Shown: positions 18,401-31,703, counted from the stretch's first letter. The stretch: DNA of 64,000 nucleotides from Schizochytrium sp. TIO01 (GCA_004764695.1 SMSO01000014.1:2183148-2247147); one strand, 5' to 3'. The notes: generated by a model from the sequence alone, not told the origin. Numbers and translations are program-made.

Positions 18401-20118
18401 CGAGCACCATCTTTTCGCCGACCTTCCACGAGGCGAGTACGATTGATGATTTTGGTCTGACCTGTGCGATGATACCGTTCAATATACGATTCATGGTTCT
18501 CGCTATCTTTCGGCATCATGAGCACGCTTACATTGCGCCCGAGCAGTTCACCAGTCTTGTAACCAAAGACCTCCTCGCCATTCGGGTTTACATACGTAAT
18601 CTTCATGGATTTGTCTGCGCGAACGACAGGCGAAGCCATGGAACTCAAAATTTTTGATGTGCGGTCCGCTAGCTCAAATTCACGAGTTACATTTGTGAAA
18701 ACGGCACAGAATCCATTACTCATGGCATCCTGAGTGACTGTGAGATAGAGTTTAAGCAAAGAGCCATCTTTGGCCATGCCATCTACGAGGCGAGGCCTTT
18801 GACCAATAATGCGACCTTTGCCGGTTGTCCTGTATCGATTCACATAGGAATCATGGGAGTCCCGGTCGCGTCTGGTCATAAGAATGTTCACGCTTTGTCC
18901 GACGAGTTCGTCGCGCGTGTATCCAAAAATGTCCAAGGTGTTGGTATTGACAAAAGTGATTTTCATCTGTTCGTCTACACGGACCACAGGTGTGGCCACG
19001 GAGGAAAGGATGCGGTCTGTATGATCTTCGAGGAGGTGCTCGCGAGTTGCATCAACAAAAACAGCGCAGTAACCATCGAAAGTGGCATGACGGTTAACTG
19101 TGAGCAAGAGGCGCAGCTCACGGCCGTCTTTGCGTAGCCCTACGACCGGGCGGGGCGTGCGGCCAATAACACGAGCCTGCCCGGTGCTCTGATACCTATG
19201 CACATATTTATCGTGGGCCTCTCTGTCAGGTTTACCCATGAGCACATTGACTTTCTGCCCTACAAGCTCTCCCGGTGCGTAGCCAAATGTTTCTTCCGCA
19301 CATGGGTTCGCAAACGTGATAATCATATCATTCGTTGCCGTGAACACCGGGTTTGGCATGGATGAGAGCAGCCTTTCGATGGCTTCTGAGCGCACCGCTG
19401 AGGAATTTCTTGATGATGGCGAGCTTTCCTGCGACAGCACGTCGAGTGTGCGCTCCATCACCACCGCTGTGAATCCGGTCTCTCCGGCGCAATTAATCCT
19501 CACCATGACTCTCGCACTCTCTGAGCGCAGCCCCCTTTGCAGCGGCAGTGTCGCCACAACCTCGAGTTCCCTCGCGGCAATACTGCTGTTCGTAATCACC
19601 GACGGCCTTCCCACACACCTGCCTCCGCTAGCCTCCTTGCCTAGAGCAGATTTCAGGCTCCCTGAACTGCACACGCTGCCGCAAAGTGACTCGTCGCTGC
19701 GCTTCGGGACAACAGTTTCCTCGTTGCTCGTGTCCTTGCGTTCCTCGTGCGGAGACCCTCCGGTGGCGGGATCTCCAAGGCCCTTCTCCGACAAGTCGAG
19801 GCCGGCAATCCATTCCTTAATTTCTCTTGCCGCGTTCTGCTCGAACTTGAGAATCTCGTCGAGTGCCGCGTCGGGTTTCGGGTCATCAAGAAGAGCTACG
19901 GCGCGCGAGTTACACGCCACGCTGCGAAGTCTTTCATCGCTGTCCAGCACTAGCGCCATCACCGCTACGGGTAGCGCCGCGAAGGACTGCGCCCAGCGAG
20001 CGCTGTCAAATCTTCTTGTCACCACAGATGGCCGCCGTACCTGAGTTGCAGAAGAAGATGACGACAACGACGACATCGAAGAAGCGCCCGCGCGAGCGCC
20101 GCTGCCCACAGTCGCCAT
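15480..20118 (-). CDS. Hybrid sensor histidine kinase with tandem PAS domains and receiver domain (two exons)
   Basis: Exon 1 is 16881-20118 (1079 codons plus one base) and exon 2 is 15480-16705. Splicing restores one frame of 1487 aa exactly at the H-box (QYVAHEYRNF, phospho-acceptor His1083). Residues 1-245 are Ser-rich with a divergent PAS-like start. PAS units follow at ~246-360, 368-484, 489-600, 605-770, 776-905 and ~910-1045. Units 2-4 are close copies with FGY, a VxxLM, a HDxY and RYxxTG followed by RKDG or a close variant. The kinase core has N-box NAFKYN (Asn1204), G1 DTGIGIP (Asp1232), F-box IFEPYKR and G2 GTGLGLS (1260-1266). The C-terminal receiver has VVDDDD, phospho-acceptor Asp1415, Thr1445 and Lys1467. 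No transmembrane segment is seen, so it is probably cytosolic. The PAS copies resemble FixL, but the FixL haem-ligand His position holds Arg, Arg and Lys, so haem binding is unlikely. A downstream Hpt protein is expected from the family but not found here. Confidence 0.93.
16706..16880 (-). other. Intron of the histidine kinase gene (175 bp)
   Basis: The donor is AAT|GTAAGT and the acceptor is GTAAACAG|ATG. It is a phase-1 intron: T plus AT gives Tyr1080, followed by VAHEYR. It contains in-frame stops on both sides of the junction and a 7-bp hairpin (16843-16849 with 16855-16861) close to the donor. Confidence 0.9.
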
Positions 20119-20345
20119 GACTGTGAAGCCTGTGTTTCTATTCCACTGCCTAAGCTTTCCTCAGAAAGAGTCGGCTGCCTGTCTGTCAGGCCGCCAGACG
20201 CGAACGAGGTTTGGCGTCACCTAGTTTTGTTAAAGTTTAGTTTCGAACTCAGTTGGTAATTGATTGACCAACTAACTTTAAAACAACAAACAACAAATAT
20301 AATCTACAGGCACCTTTGTCGAGTTTTCAAATTGATTTCTCAGGT

Positions 20346-20381
20346 TTCAAATTCGAATTCAACTTTGAATTCGAATTTGAA
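20346..20381. repeat. 36-bp palindrome (17-bp arms, 2-bp spacer) upstream of the histidine kinase
   Basis: The arms at 20346-20362 and 20365-20381 are perfect reverse complements, each containing TTCGAATTC or GAATTCGAA. It lies about 230 bp upstream of the kinase ATG. It could be a cruciform or a binding site for a dimeric protein. Confidence 0.85.
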
Positions 20382-21530
20382 GTTTCAAATTTAAATTTAG
20401 ATTCGAGATGGTGTTGTGGCTTGGGCTTGAGTGAGGCTTGAAGCTCCTGGTTCTGGATAACAGGGGCTCTCAACCGTGTGAAGGACAGCTCGAGCCTGGA
20501 CTCGAGCTATTGGTTTGTTAGTTTCTTGTTTCTCGCAGGGTTTGAGGCGATTTAGCAATCGCCGGGGTCGATCTTCCGTCGCGTGCCGATCGTCGCGGCT
20601 CGACGAACTGGCCTTCCGTTGGCCAGTTGCGCGTTCTGTCGAAGAGGTATCCGATACCTCGGGTCGCGGGAGGAAAGCGCGGTCCCTCCAGCGGCAGCGG
20701 CAGCCACAGCAGCTGTGCTGCAAGAGAGCGGTCGAGCGATTGTGTTTCAACTTTGTTTTGTTTTTGTTTTGTTTTTGTTTCTTCAAATGTTCGATCGATT
20801 GCCTGTCTGTTTAATTACGGTATCTAACATTATGCATGTTTGCTTCCCTTTCTCCTTCTTACTTACTTTTCGCTTGCTTCCTTCTCGCCCTGTCTCTCTC
20901 TCTCTTTCTCTCTCTCTCTTTTCTTCTTCTCAGAAAACTTGGAAATTGGAAATTCAAACCGAAAGTTTTTAATTAAAAACACTTTTGCTTCTAGATTTAA
21001 CTATATATAATTATTTTATTGAAGCAATTTTTTATTTTATGTTTTAATGTTTAAAAAAATTAAATAGGGAAAAAATAAAAGTGCCAATTTCCATGGTCAT
21101 TCTAAGAACTTCGACAGCGAGGAACCCGTGTGCTGCTCTCTGCAGCGACTCTATGATACAGATATCCAACTACCCCTTCTCTTGAATTTACTTCGCGAGG
21201 CCCTTCAGACGTGCCTTATACGGTCCTCCTGTCGTTACGAGCGGATTTCTCGCCAATTTCAATCTAGTGACGGCGGAGTTCCTTCCTCTCTTCCTTTTTC
21301 GAAAGACCTTTTTTATTTTTCCCTTAACGACTTGACAAATAAAGACTCGAAAACGAGCAGAATTGATCGACCCTTCTTCTCCTTAGTGGATTACCCTCTT
21401 TCTTGTCCTCTCCAGGCCCGCCTTGCTTTCCTGCAGAGCGGCCGCGCCTGAGCAGCGTACACTCCTCGTAACCCAGCAGCCTGCCAGTTCCAGAGGTCTC
21501 GAAGCTCCACGCAGAACGAATAAAAGAACA

Positions 21531-21535
21531 AAGGA

Positions 21536-21634
<99 letters not shown>
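21531..21634. repeat. (GAAA)n microsatellite
   Basis: About 26 nearly perfect AAAG units. It produces a spurious Lys/Glu/Arg-rich ORF on the plus strand and a Phe/Leu/Ser-rich ORF on the minus strand. Confidence 0.97.
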
Positions 21635-22083
21635 GGGCTATCTGTGTGGAGTCAGGCACACCTTACTCGCCTGGTCTGAAGAGCCTATGCCTTCGAGCTC
21701 TCTCTCCTGCACCCAAGCCGGCTGCCTTGGCGCTCGCCGGCGTTCCCGAAGGGCCCGATTTCATCCCAGAACGACGGCTCGGCCCGCTCAGGTCGCGAGT
21801 TTGCAGAAGAACAAGGAGGAGGAGGAGAAGAAGAAGACGCCAGAAGTTGGTTTTCACCACTGTTTTACGAATTGATGGGCACTATGGGGCGTAGTTAGGG
21901 GCGCTAGTGCAGTGCTAGCTACTCGCCTAGCCACCTTCTGCCTGCTCTGAAGGGCTCAGACTTGAAACTTGAATCAAAAGTGGACGGAACTTGAAGAAAA
22001 GTAGCCAAAAGAGGATCAATCGCCTGTGCCTGTTTACTGCGCCTGCTAATGCTAATGCTAATGCGTACAGACAGAGTGACAGT

Positions 22084-22087
<4 letters not shown>

Positions 22088-22117
<30 letters not shown>
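22088..22117. repeat. (GACA)n microsatellite
   Basis: Seven to eight CAGA units. Confidence 0.95.
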
Positions 22118-22122
<5 letters not shown>

Positions 22123-23322
22123 GGGGATCTGCGAGGACTGGAATGGAACAAACAGAACGGAGTCCATGAACGAATCAGCGAGTGAGTGAGTGAGTACCTA
22201 GTGAGCAGAGCCTCTGTGAGTAGTGAGCACCTTCGCTAGCTGGCGCTAGCGAGGGCCTAGCGCCTAAGAGAAGGCGCGAGGGGAAGAAAAGAGAAGTGTG
22301 TCCGCCTGCCTCTCCAAGATGGGATTGCTGCGCTCCTCCACTGTAGAGGCGAAGAATACTCTACCGTAACGCCACGGAATGCTTCACTGTGGAAGAGGGC
22401 GGAGCAGCAGCAGCAGCAGCAGGAGAAGGAGAAGGACAAGGAGCCAATACACAAAGTCTATCTCTAGTTCTTGTTCTTGTTCTTCTTATTGTTATAGAAC
22501 AGAAAGAAAAAACGAAACAATAACTTTTAAATAATAATAAGTATGACGTAGCATAGCAGATAAGTAAATAAGGCTGAAGCATGGCCAGTGAGCAAATAGG
22601 AGGGAGCGCCATGACGATCAAATTCTAGCGAGAGGCAATCAGCCAGCCAGGCAGCTAGCCAGGTAATTGATCGGTTGAGTGGTTTCACTGGCGAGGCTCT
22701 ATTATTAACACGTCGATGGTCATTTCAAGAGCGACCACCTCCTGCAAATCTACGAGTTTGGCAGAACACCGCGACATTTAGGCTGTCATTTCGCACTCCG
22801 AATCGCAGTTTTATTCTTATTTTCCTTTGTCTTCCTTTTTCAAACTTCTTTTTCAAAACGAATTCTATGTTTTCTAAAATTAAAAATGAATTCTTCAAAG
22901 TTCAGGTTTCTCAGGCTGGAAAACTAAAAAAGACTTAAAAAGAGATCGAAAATCGATTTTCTTTCTAGCTAGAGAAACCAGGGGCCTCTTAGCGTTATCG
23001 CTAGAAGGGCGTGCGATGATGCTTCTTAGACTGTTTTTGCTCGTTATTGATGATGGAACATGAAAACCCTCTCCGCCGGCTGGATGGAACCAGTTTCCTC
23101 CCAGCTAGCCAAAGAGAGAACTTGCAATGCAAGTGAGTGAGAACGCGCTGCGAAGGGGCGCGACGGCTTAGAGGCCTTCGCCGCCTCTGGTGCCTGCGCA
23201 TGGAGTCGAACCGGCCAAGTCGTAGAGAAGGGAGCAGAAGCTGTCGCGGCGCCGCTCGACATCTCCATCATGGTCGCTCTTCGTCATGTCATGGTTCCAC
23301 ACCGCTTTCGCACTTACATTAA

Positions 23323-23370
23323 ATCTCTGTCTGTCAGTCAGTCTGTCAGTCAGTCAGTCAATCTGTCTAC
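23323..23370. repeat. CTGT/CAGT-type tetranucleotide repeat
   Basis: Alternating CTGT and CAGT units, an imperfect (GTCA)n array. Confidence 0.85.
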
Positions 23371-23970
23371 TTTGCGCATAGGCGAATCGATGAGGAAGAG
23401 GGAAATAAGCTTTTCTAATAAACCATTTCTCGAAAACAGAGTTGGAACTACGGATTTACTTATCGCAAAGCTGTCGAAATCTCACTAAAAAGGGCGCTGC
23501 TGGAAGGGGAAACAGGAAGTAAAAACTGACTCGACTGAAGGCAGGCAGTACATGGAGCGTCAAAGAGAGAGAGAGAGAGAGATGCCAAGTGGCCTTCCGC
23601 CTCCTCGGCGCCCGCACCGCCGCCACCATCAGCAGCAGCGGCGGCAGCAGTAGAGAAACACCACGAGTCGCAGCGACCTCCGCTCTGCGGCGCAAGCGTC
23701 GCGACAGGACTTCCACCGCAGCTCTCTGTGCTCCGCCGACGCTTTTTGTGCGGCGACACCTAAAATACCACAGAGAGGCTTCAGAGAGAGAGGTCTTTCA
23801 TTGGGGCAGTCCTAAACATCCCCTACAGGAAACCCTAATCCCGCGGCGCTGACACCTAGGTTGGCAGGAAGGCAGAAAGAATGAGCGAGGAACCTTTTCT
23901 GAAGAAGAAGTAGTAGTAATGTTAGTAGGCAGGTGCTTAGGTACCTGTTTGGTTGGTTGTTTCCTTGCTA

Positions 23971-24260
<290 letters not shown>

Positions 24261-25555
24261 GTTATTTAATTGGGACCTAAGAGCATTTCTTCTGTTTTCG
24301 AAAAGAGGAATCGTGCAAAGTCTACTCACGCGGGGGGAGGGATTGAATAATGAATGAGCCAACCAATTGATTGGCTTGATCACTTAAGTTTTCCGTTCGT
24401 TCTGAGGACATCGCTCCAATCGACCGAATGACTGACTCCCGATGTGATCTTCGCTGATGGCGGCCGGAAGCTCGCGCAGGTACCCTGGGACTCTCTTGCG
24501 GCTGAGGCAGGCAGATATCGGCATCAGTCAGTGGCGGCAGGGTGCTGTAGGTTTGCTCGAAGAAGCCTTCCGCGACTCCGCTGCAGCGAGCCGCCCATCT
24601 CTTCACTCGACCGAGTGCCTGAATTTGAACCTAAAACATCCATCCATTCACCGCAGCGGTGGAGATTTATTTGGGCGAGATCAGAGTGTGTACAGGAAAA
24701 CTGTGAAAGCCGTTGAATTAGCGAAGACCGTCGAAAGTGGCGTCGCGACTCGCGAGACCGCTCGCGGCGTCTCATATATGACGCCCAGACGCACGCCCTG
24801 ACGCGTGGGTTGGCGCACGCCAGACATTAATCCGGCGCTAGGCGGTCAATTCACAAACTCCCCTGAGCAGTTACGATGGAGTGGAATCTCATGTTGAGTT
24901 GAAAGATACCCGGCATTACCTAGTATGTACCTACACATGATTTAAGATGGCGATGTTGTTCGTATCCTTAAGTTGACATCTTTGAGATATGAAACGCTTT
25001 GGCCTGGACCAATAAGAGTGGATGAAAATCTAAACCTCTCAACAGTACCTTACTCAATTTGCTCTTTCTCCTGACCCCATTCATTCGCGATGTGGGTACT
25101 GATATTGTTGCATAGGTGCATGGACTGGCATAATTTGAAATGGCCTTGCATGCTTGGTTACATCCAAGCTCACACCAAGCTCCATTGCGTTGAGCTAGTG
25201 TACAGAGTAAAGGATTGGTACCTACTACCATTCAATTGCCTTTTCTTCTTGTAAAGTAGCGATTGGATTGGAGAATGGATTGTCCCATGAAGTCCTGGTC
25301 AAGGTTTGCTATATGCAAATGAAAGCATGGGATTTTCGGGAAAGAAGAGTAAAAGTTCTGACCAGGGCTCAACCGATTGTAACCCCCGCTTGGACAATGC
25401 ACAATGCATGAAGAATCGCCCCGAGCTTGACAAAGATCTGCTTGCAGAGACATACTATTAATTTTTAAAAGGAGCAAAAGATAGAGCTCAAGTTGATCGA
25501 CATATAGGTAGTACCTATATTTCTTTAAGTTGTTCCTATTTTAGTTTATTTAATT

Positions 25556-25559
<4 letters not shown>

Positions 25560-25588
<29 letters not shown>

Positions 25589-25597
25589 ACCTATTAC

Positions 25598-25625
<28 letters not shown>
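25560..25625. repeat. A28 homopolymer followed by (TTTC)n
   Basis: Twenty-eight consecutive A residues at 25560-25587, then TTTC units at about 25600-25625. Confidence 0.95.
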
Positions 25626-25628
<3 letters not shown>

Positions 25629-27922
25629 TTTTCTCTCTTCTTGTTCACAAAATAAAATCAACTTCTCCAACTAATCTCTGTTTTTAACTTTATTTATTAT
25701 TATTTTTAAAATAACATTTTTTTAAAATGATTTTTTAAAAAATTAAGAACAGATCAAATGGGAATAGATAAACTTTACATTCTTATAATATACCATTTTT
25801 ATAATTTTAAAATGGAAAGTTGATATCTTCACAAAATAGCTTCAGTGAAATAGTAAGTAAAACTGAGTAAATTGGGGTGCCCACAGTAATAGTTATAACA
25901 GAGGATTTAAGAACCACCGCATATTTTATAAAGGCAGCCAACAGTATACAAAACCTACCGGATCACTGTTACATGCGTGCCAGGCATAGAGTGATGCAAT
26001 GAATTGCACTCTGCGGGCTAGCCTGGCTTGTTCCTTTTACCTGCCAAGACAACTTCGCCTAAGCCTGTCACTTTTGCATCGATTGGTACGGCGTCACAAT
26101 TAATAGTCTAACGGACCGGGTCTTTCCAACAGCTAAGCTAACTGCTTCTTAATTTAAAGCTAGTAGCTTCAGATTACCACTTTTCTCGCTTTTTTAAATC
26201 ATTAAGGTTCACTTACGTCTTGTGTTAGACCAACCGACTGACCGACCTACCTACACAATATGGGCAGAAACTATGTGTGGCGTTCGTTGCAACGTAAAGG
26301 AAGGAACTTTAGGAAAGCCTATTTCATGGTGGTTTGGTTGGCATAAATGTAAGCCTTCGGTTGTTGCTGTCGCCGCTTTTGCGCAAGACTCAGTGGCTGC
26401 ATATGTGCGTCAAAACCAATTGTTCACTATGGGTAGTAGGTCCCTGGGTACAAGGATTTTCATCTCGAGGTGCGTCGGAGGAGTTTAAAAAGTGAAATTA
26501 AATCCTCCCAAAGTATTTATCATTTAATGGGTTTCAAACAATAGGGTTCATTTGCAGCCATAAATGCAACACAGTACTTTTATTTTCCAATAACTGAATG
26601 CAGCTTCAGCTAGCCAGGCAATTGATTCGAGGTAGCAGGAGAAGAAAAGAAAATGAGTCTTCTATACCACTCATACATAGTACCTACTTTCGATACAAGA
26701 GTCAGGAATGGTCGTTAATGTGTGCTGGATTCTACACTTTGCTATTTCATGTAGTCGCCTAGTTTCACCTTGCTTGCGGCAAGTTTCGATGCAAGCAATG
26801 GAAGATGTGTAGCTTGCTTTCACGGGGTCATTAAGCTACGTGCAAGTGTGGTATGGCAGATATTCGACTTTGCGATTGAAAGATCTTTAGTTTTGTCACT
26901 TATCGATGAGAACATCTTAAAGATGGTGATTGTTGCCGCGAAAGTATCATGGTTCTGCTAGCTTTGCGACTTTCTTTTCAGAATTTACCAAACAGCGCAA
27001 AAGCCAAAAAAAAACTAATAGCAAAAAAAGAATAGCAAATTACCATCTCAGGTGTAACGGTTACCTTGAAAGAACTTCACTTGCTACACAAATTGCTGTG
27101 GCTTCAAGTAACTAAAGCCCATGCACACCACATGGCTGTTTGAAACCGTGCTGTAATGGCCTTATATAGACATTTCTTCCCAACCCCTGAGATCCTAGGG
27201 ATGAAGTTCTTGCTGAAAGATGTTGGTTACCCACTACTTATGGTACTAAAAACCCTGGACAAATGAGTATTTCTGTAGCTTTTTTAATAGTAGCTAAATA
27301 AAATGCTCCATACTGAGGAGGAGGGAGGGGCTATCAATAAGGTTCACAACCAACCTTTTATTTCTAAAATAGTTGTGCATCTCCGTTGACTAGGTTTAAC
27401 TCTCCAAGAAGCTGCACATTATTGTCCTGTTTATGCATATCTTAGACATCAAAATAAAACCTGAACAAAACGGGTGGACTCTAGGAAATCAACACTGGTC
27501 CAGTGTACAATAGATGCTATTGAAGTCGACAGAAATATTGTCAGCTTTAGAGTGTTCAGAGATTTTGCGAACACAACACGTTTATGATACCTTTTTTTCT
27601 TTACTTGGTTTTTCTTGTTGTAAAAAGCAAATGAAACCAAACATTTTGTTTCGTGACGCAACTTAAAAAGTCTATTCGCGTATGCTGTTTCGATATTATA
27701 CAGCAACAGAACTGGGTGAGGTGCGCTTCTATCTCACTTGAATTGGGAAAAATTTGTCACGCTTAATTTTTAATTTAATTATTTCTATTCAAATTGGCTA
27801 AGAAGTATACATTTATCGTCAATGACTTGAAATTGGTACTCAGGTCATTCTACGAATTACCCTTTATAAACTCGGAATAATGATTTCTGAGATATTTGAG
27901 CCTACAGATGCAACTATGTGTA

Positions 27923-30419
27923 CTACCAGCCGACATATCTCACAAGCATCCATACAATGAAGCTGATACTAATATACGGTCGAACCTGTGCCACTCCTGA
28001 GATTGAGATTACATTTGGAGTTCCAGAGCTAGTATTCGATGGTGAACCTTTAGAACTTGTAGTGGTTGGTGATTGTGTTGGTGATAAGCTAGGCGATAGC
28101 GTTGGAACAATGGAAGGCGCCACTGTAGGATCAACCAAGTAGAGTCCAGGCAGAATTTGAAAGAAAAAACATGCCTGATCATTATGCACTGGTTGCCGGA
28201 TCATTAAAATGGCAGGTGTTAGATCTCCAGCATCTACAGAGGTTATCAACCGGGGTATGTCTACCCACGAAGTCCCATTGTTCGGCACAATACCTAGCGA
28301 ATACCAATTTAACGCATGTACATCTTCTGAGTAACTGGAAATTGAAGAGCCAATCAATGACATTGTGTTTTTTGCAATCAGTATTTCCATCTGATTTGAC
28401 AAGGAAAAAGAGTCGCCTGGCTCCCACGTTACTAAAGTTTGTGATCCCTGCATGATGATTGCTTTGCTGTCAATTTGAGGGGCTAAAGGCATTGAGATTG
28501 CTCCAAGAGGTTGATTACTGTTAATAAACTGAACCTCAACATCTTTGAACGCAAAAGATCCTAAACCAACATATCCTTCGGCTATATCATCGTTCTGTGC
28601 TGTTATGACCTGCCTCACAGTTGCACGGAAGGTCATGTTGGAAGATAGTGATGGCAAAACCTCATCATATCCCTTTATAGAATTCGACAAATAATACATA
28701 TTTGGAAAAGACCTAAATCTATTTTCAGTCGGCTCCCAGGAGCGAAAACGGGGAGTCGAACGAGATGTGTATTCTCGAATGCTTGCAGAGGGCTCCAGCT
28801 CATCTATAGAATAATACAAGGAAATTGCTGGAGACGAGTTAGAGTTTTTGTCAAGAGCAAAGTTAAGTTGGAATGGAGTTTTTGCTGGAAGGACACAGCT
28901 TTGCTCAATCAACACCTCAGGGCCAGGCACCTCAATTTCTGTGTATGTACCACATGAACTATCTGGGCCTGTAACACTCCATAAAACATTTCGCATCTGC
29001 TCAAGCGTGATTGAATGGAAATAGGGATCCGAATTTTTCTGCAAGTCAGATTCGCCACATAAACCAGCATATCCAAGTACAGTACTACCACTTCCGGGCT
29101 CAACAGCTGTCTGTGATGCTCTATTTGAGTTTAGGCCATCGCAGTTATCAAAAGTATGCGTCGCTCCCATTTGATGACCAATTTCATGAAGTACATAATC
29201 AACGTAAAATGCATCTGTGATTGGATTTTGAAGACCGGTAGTACCGCAATGACTGAATTGACTATTACATAAAACATTTAAGCAAGCGAGACCTCCGGAT
29301 GCAGTTGTCAAAGCATGTGCTAGGTGGTATGAGGAGCTAGAGACTCGCTTTGTGGGGCCAAGATAGTTATACATATCATCTAGAACCCAGTATGAGTTTC
29401 GTAAATTCGAACATGGGAACAAGCAAATTAGATCTGCAGTTTTGGGGTGAAGCTGAAAAGTAACCCCAAGCTCTCGTCTAAGGATTCCATTTATCCGATT
29501 TGCAAGAGTTAGGATTTCTGCCAGAACCGACTGGATTGTGTTCCCATGATACTGAGAGTATTGGCCATTCGCAACAAAAGCAATAACGAATGTAAACTCT
29601 TCCACAACCGGTTTGCTACTTTCTTGCCGAGGCGAACGACCCATTGGAGTGCGAAGCAACGAATTTCTCCAAAGTTCTGGTTTACTACTACTTCCACCTG
29701 ACGCTGTAGTATTTTCACGCCCTCCGCATGTCCATGACGAATTGTACTCAGTATTCGAATTTTCAGCTACGTCTTGTGCAGCTAATTTTTTTGCGCTAGC
29801 TTGTGTAGAGTAGACTTGATACACTTGCTCTGCACGAAAGATTGGATCAATCCAGTAATCGCGACCAGGGCTATGCACGTATGCTCGTAGACCTTTCTCA
29901 GGACTGAAATCGACAACCGCATGCATCTGAAGCTCCCGTTCGACACTAGGCCCAGAGTAAGATACTAATTCTGGAAACTGCTCGCTTAGTGAAGCTGGGA
30001 GAACTGACGTTTTTTGAAGATCAAAATTTGCAATATCTCCCGTTGGCAACGCCAGTGGTAACATGATGTTCACCGCATGGAAGAGATCATGAAACGGCAG
30101 CTGTGTTTCATTTAAAAAGACCCTATGAACGTCACCCTGAAGTTTGGCACTATCCAAAGCAGTACTGAACTGTATATCACTGCCAGAAACTGGCGTTCTT
30201 GATATGTCTCGAAAGGCCCTAGTTGCCTTTTCTCATAGACGCAAAGCTTGATTTCCGGATGATATCATCATTGTTCAAGAAGTGCCAGGGACTGTTACTG
30301 TCAACCTCAGCGTCCAATATTCGACTTACCTTGGTGCGTTTGGCACCAGATGAGACACATAGAAGGCAACAAACGAGAAGCACGAAGACTACGCAGGAGC
30401 CTTGTCCCTTGGCTTGCAT
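27923..30419 (-). CDS. Secreted/surface reprolysin-like zinc metalloprotease (two exons)
   Basis: Exon 1 (30330-30419, 30 codons) encodes a signal peptide with hydrophobic core VVFVLLVCCLLCV. It ends at AAG|GTAAGT. Exon 2 (27923-30169) starts after ATATACAG in the same phase, giving 778 aa. Residues ~35-220 are a propeptide-like region. The catalytic domain is at ~220-430, with HEIGHQMGATH at 358-368 (zinc His358, His362, His368; Glu359) followed by FDNCDG. It is closest to the M12B-like reprolysin families found in bacteria and protists. The usual Met-turn methionine (STIM-x-YAG) is Leu395 here (STVLGYAG). A β-rich region follows (~430-690), then a Ser/Thr/Pro-rich linker with SPS and SPT repeats. 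A hydrophobic C-terminus (ISISFIVWMLV) suggests a GPI signal or membrane anchor. It is probably an extracellular or cell-surface protease. The protease call is firm; the exon junction is a strong inference. Confidence 0.88.
30170..30329 (-). other. Intron of the metalloprotease gene (160 bp)
   Basis: A consensus donor AAG|GTAAGT lies directly after the signal peptide. ATATACAG is the only nearby AG I found that restores the protease frame (phase 0). Without removal, the first exon runs into a TAG after 36 extra codons. Confidence 0.75.
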
Positions 30420-31703
30420 TAGAATGGCTCTAGTTTCTATTTTTATTCTGAGTGACGTGGAAACTTATTCGGCCAGATCGACGAGAGCCTTCTTTTCGTT
30501 TTGCACAATGATTTCAAAAGCAACGTAGGTATTGTAGGAGTGATGCTGGCGCCATGCTCAAATATTTCATCAAATACTCTTTCGCTTCGGGCCTACTGGC
30601 CTATTTCACTAGGCTTCCACAGTAGAGGATTCTAATATGCACTGCGTATCTACACTTTTATCCGGGCAATGCTAGCTGAGGCCCTATATTCCAGATGAGT
30701 TCATGATTTTGAGAAGTAAATGATCTGCTTAAAGCTCTCTAAAAATGCAAGTGGGAAGAACATTGCTTTAGGTACATGTGATTTTAAAACAAACCGCTCA
30801 AAGTGTGATGTAACCATAAATGGTGCATATCATCTATCAGTGATATGGCTCGCTTTCAGCTTAGATTTTGCTTATTTACTCACTGGAAGTAGGTACCGCA
30901 TCTACATACAGGCCCATGTAATGTGTAGATATATATTAATTTTATGCTGTATCTTTCCCTTACATCATATTATACGTTGCGTATAACACACTGATCCGTT
31001 GTGAGTGATAGCACCAATGCTACCAGCAAGTAGGTAGGTACTATGCCGATTCTTTGATATTTTTTCAAACTATAAAATAAAAACTCCTTTCTTTCTTTTA
31101 AAGCCTTGAGTGCAGTAATAATAACATCAGTACCTAGGCCTAGTAACAATAATCAAAATCCAAAAGTTGTTGAACTGGTGTACTTCAAGTACACACGTTC
31201 TTTCACTCTCGGAATGAGGACACGAACCCTCATGAGGCTTGCAGACGGGTAGCAACAGCCAGCACCATATGACACGTCGTTGCACACGTATAGAGTATCG
31301 CTAATAAACATTTGCTCACTGTGTCTTCACATCTTTATAAACATCCTGACTATTAGTGAGTGCGTTCGAACTCTATGAAACGAGGAGCGTAAGTAGTAGC
31401 AGTGGCGGAGACGTCCACAATAGTGCCAAACGTGATAGTATCTCAACTTCTGTTTGTGCAGTGTTTCTGGAGTGCTCGTTTTATATATACACGGTACAAG
31501 AAGGCTTCGCTATTTTCTAGCAAGTCAGGAATATATCAAGGTCGGATAGATAATATTGTTCACAACCTTGATATCAAGTCACTCTAAGCGCTACAAACTA
31601 CAAGTAAGGACACGCTCACCGTTTAAGAGGACTTCTTCAAGTTAGTGCGCTTTTAGAACCCCTCTTAAGTAGCTCGCATGTCACAGAAACTTTCTCAGCC
31701 AAG
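30420..31703. other. Divergent intergenic region
   Basis: This spacer separates two divergently transcribed genes and should hold both promoters. AATAAAAATA lies about 20-30 bp upstream of the protease ATG on the minus strand and is a weak TATA candidate. Several TAGGTACC-type motifs occur (30769, 30889, 31030, 31130). No coding signal was seen. Confidence 0.5.

Noticed and set aside
19316-20120. Plus-strand Ser/Leu-rich ORF of 242 aa
   Set aside because: Antisense shadow of the N-terminal part of the histidine kinase.
21324-21875. Lys/Glu/Arg-rich and Phe/Leu/Ser-rich ORFs
   Set aside because: Produced by the (GAAA)n microsatellite on the two strands.
25500-25640. Possible retrotransposon or SINE tail (A28)
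   Set aside because: No reverse transcriptase, no recognisable head and no clear target-site duplication around the poly-A run.
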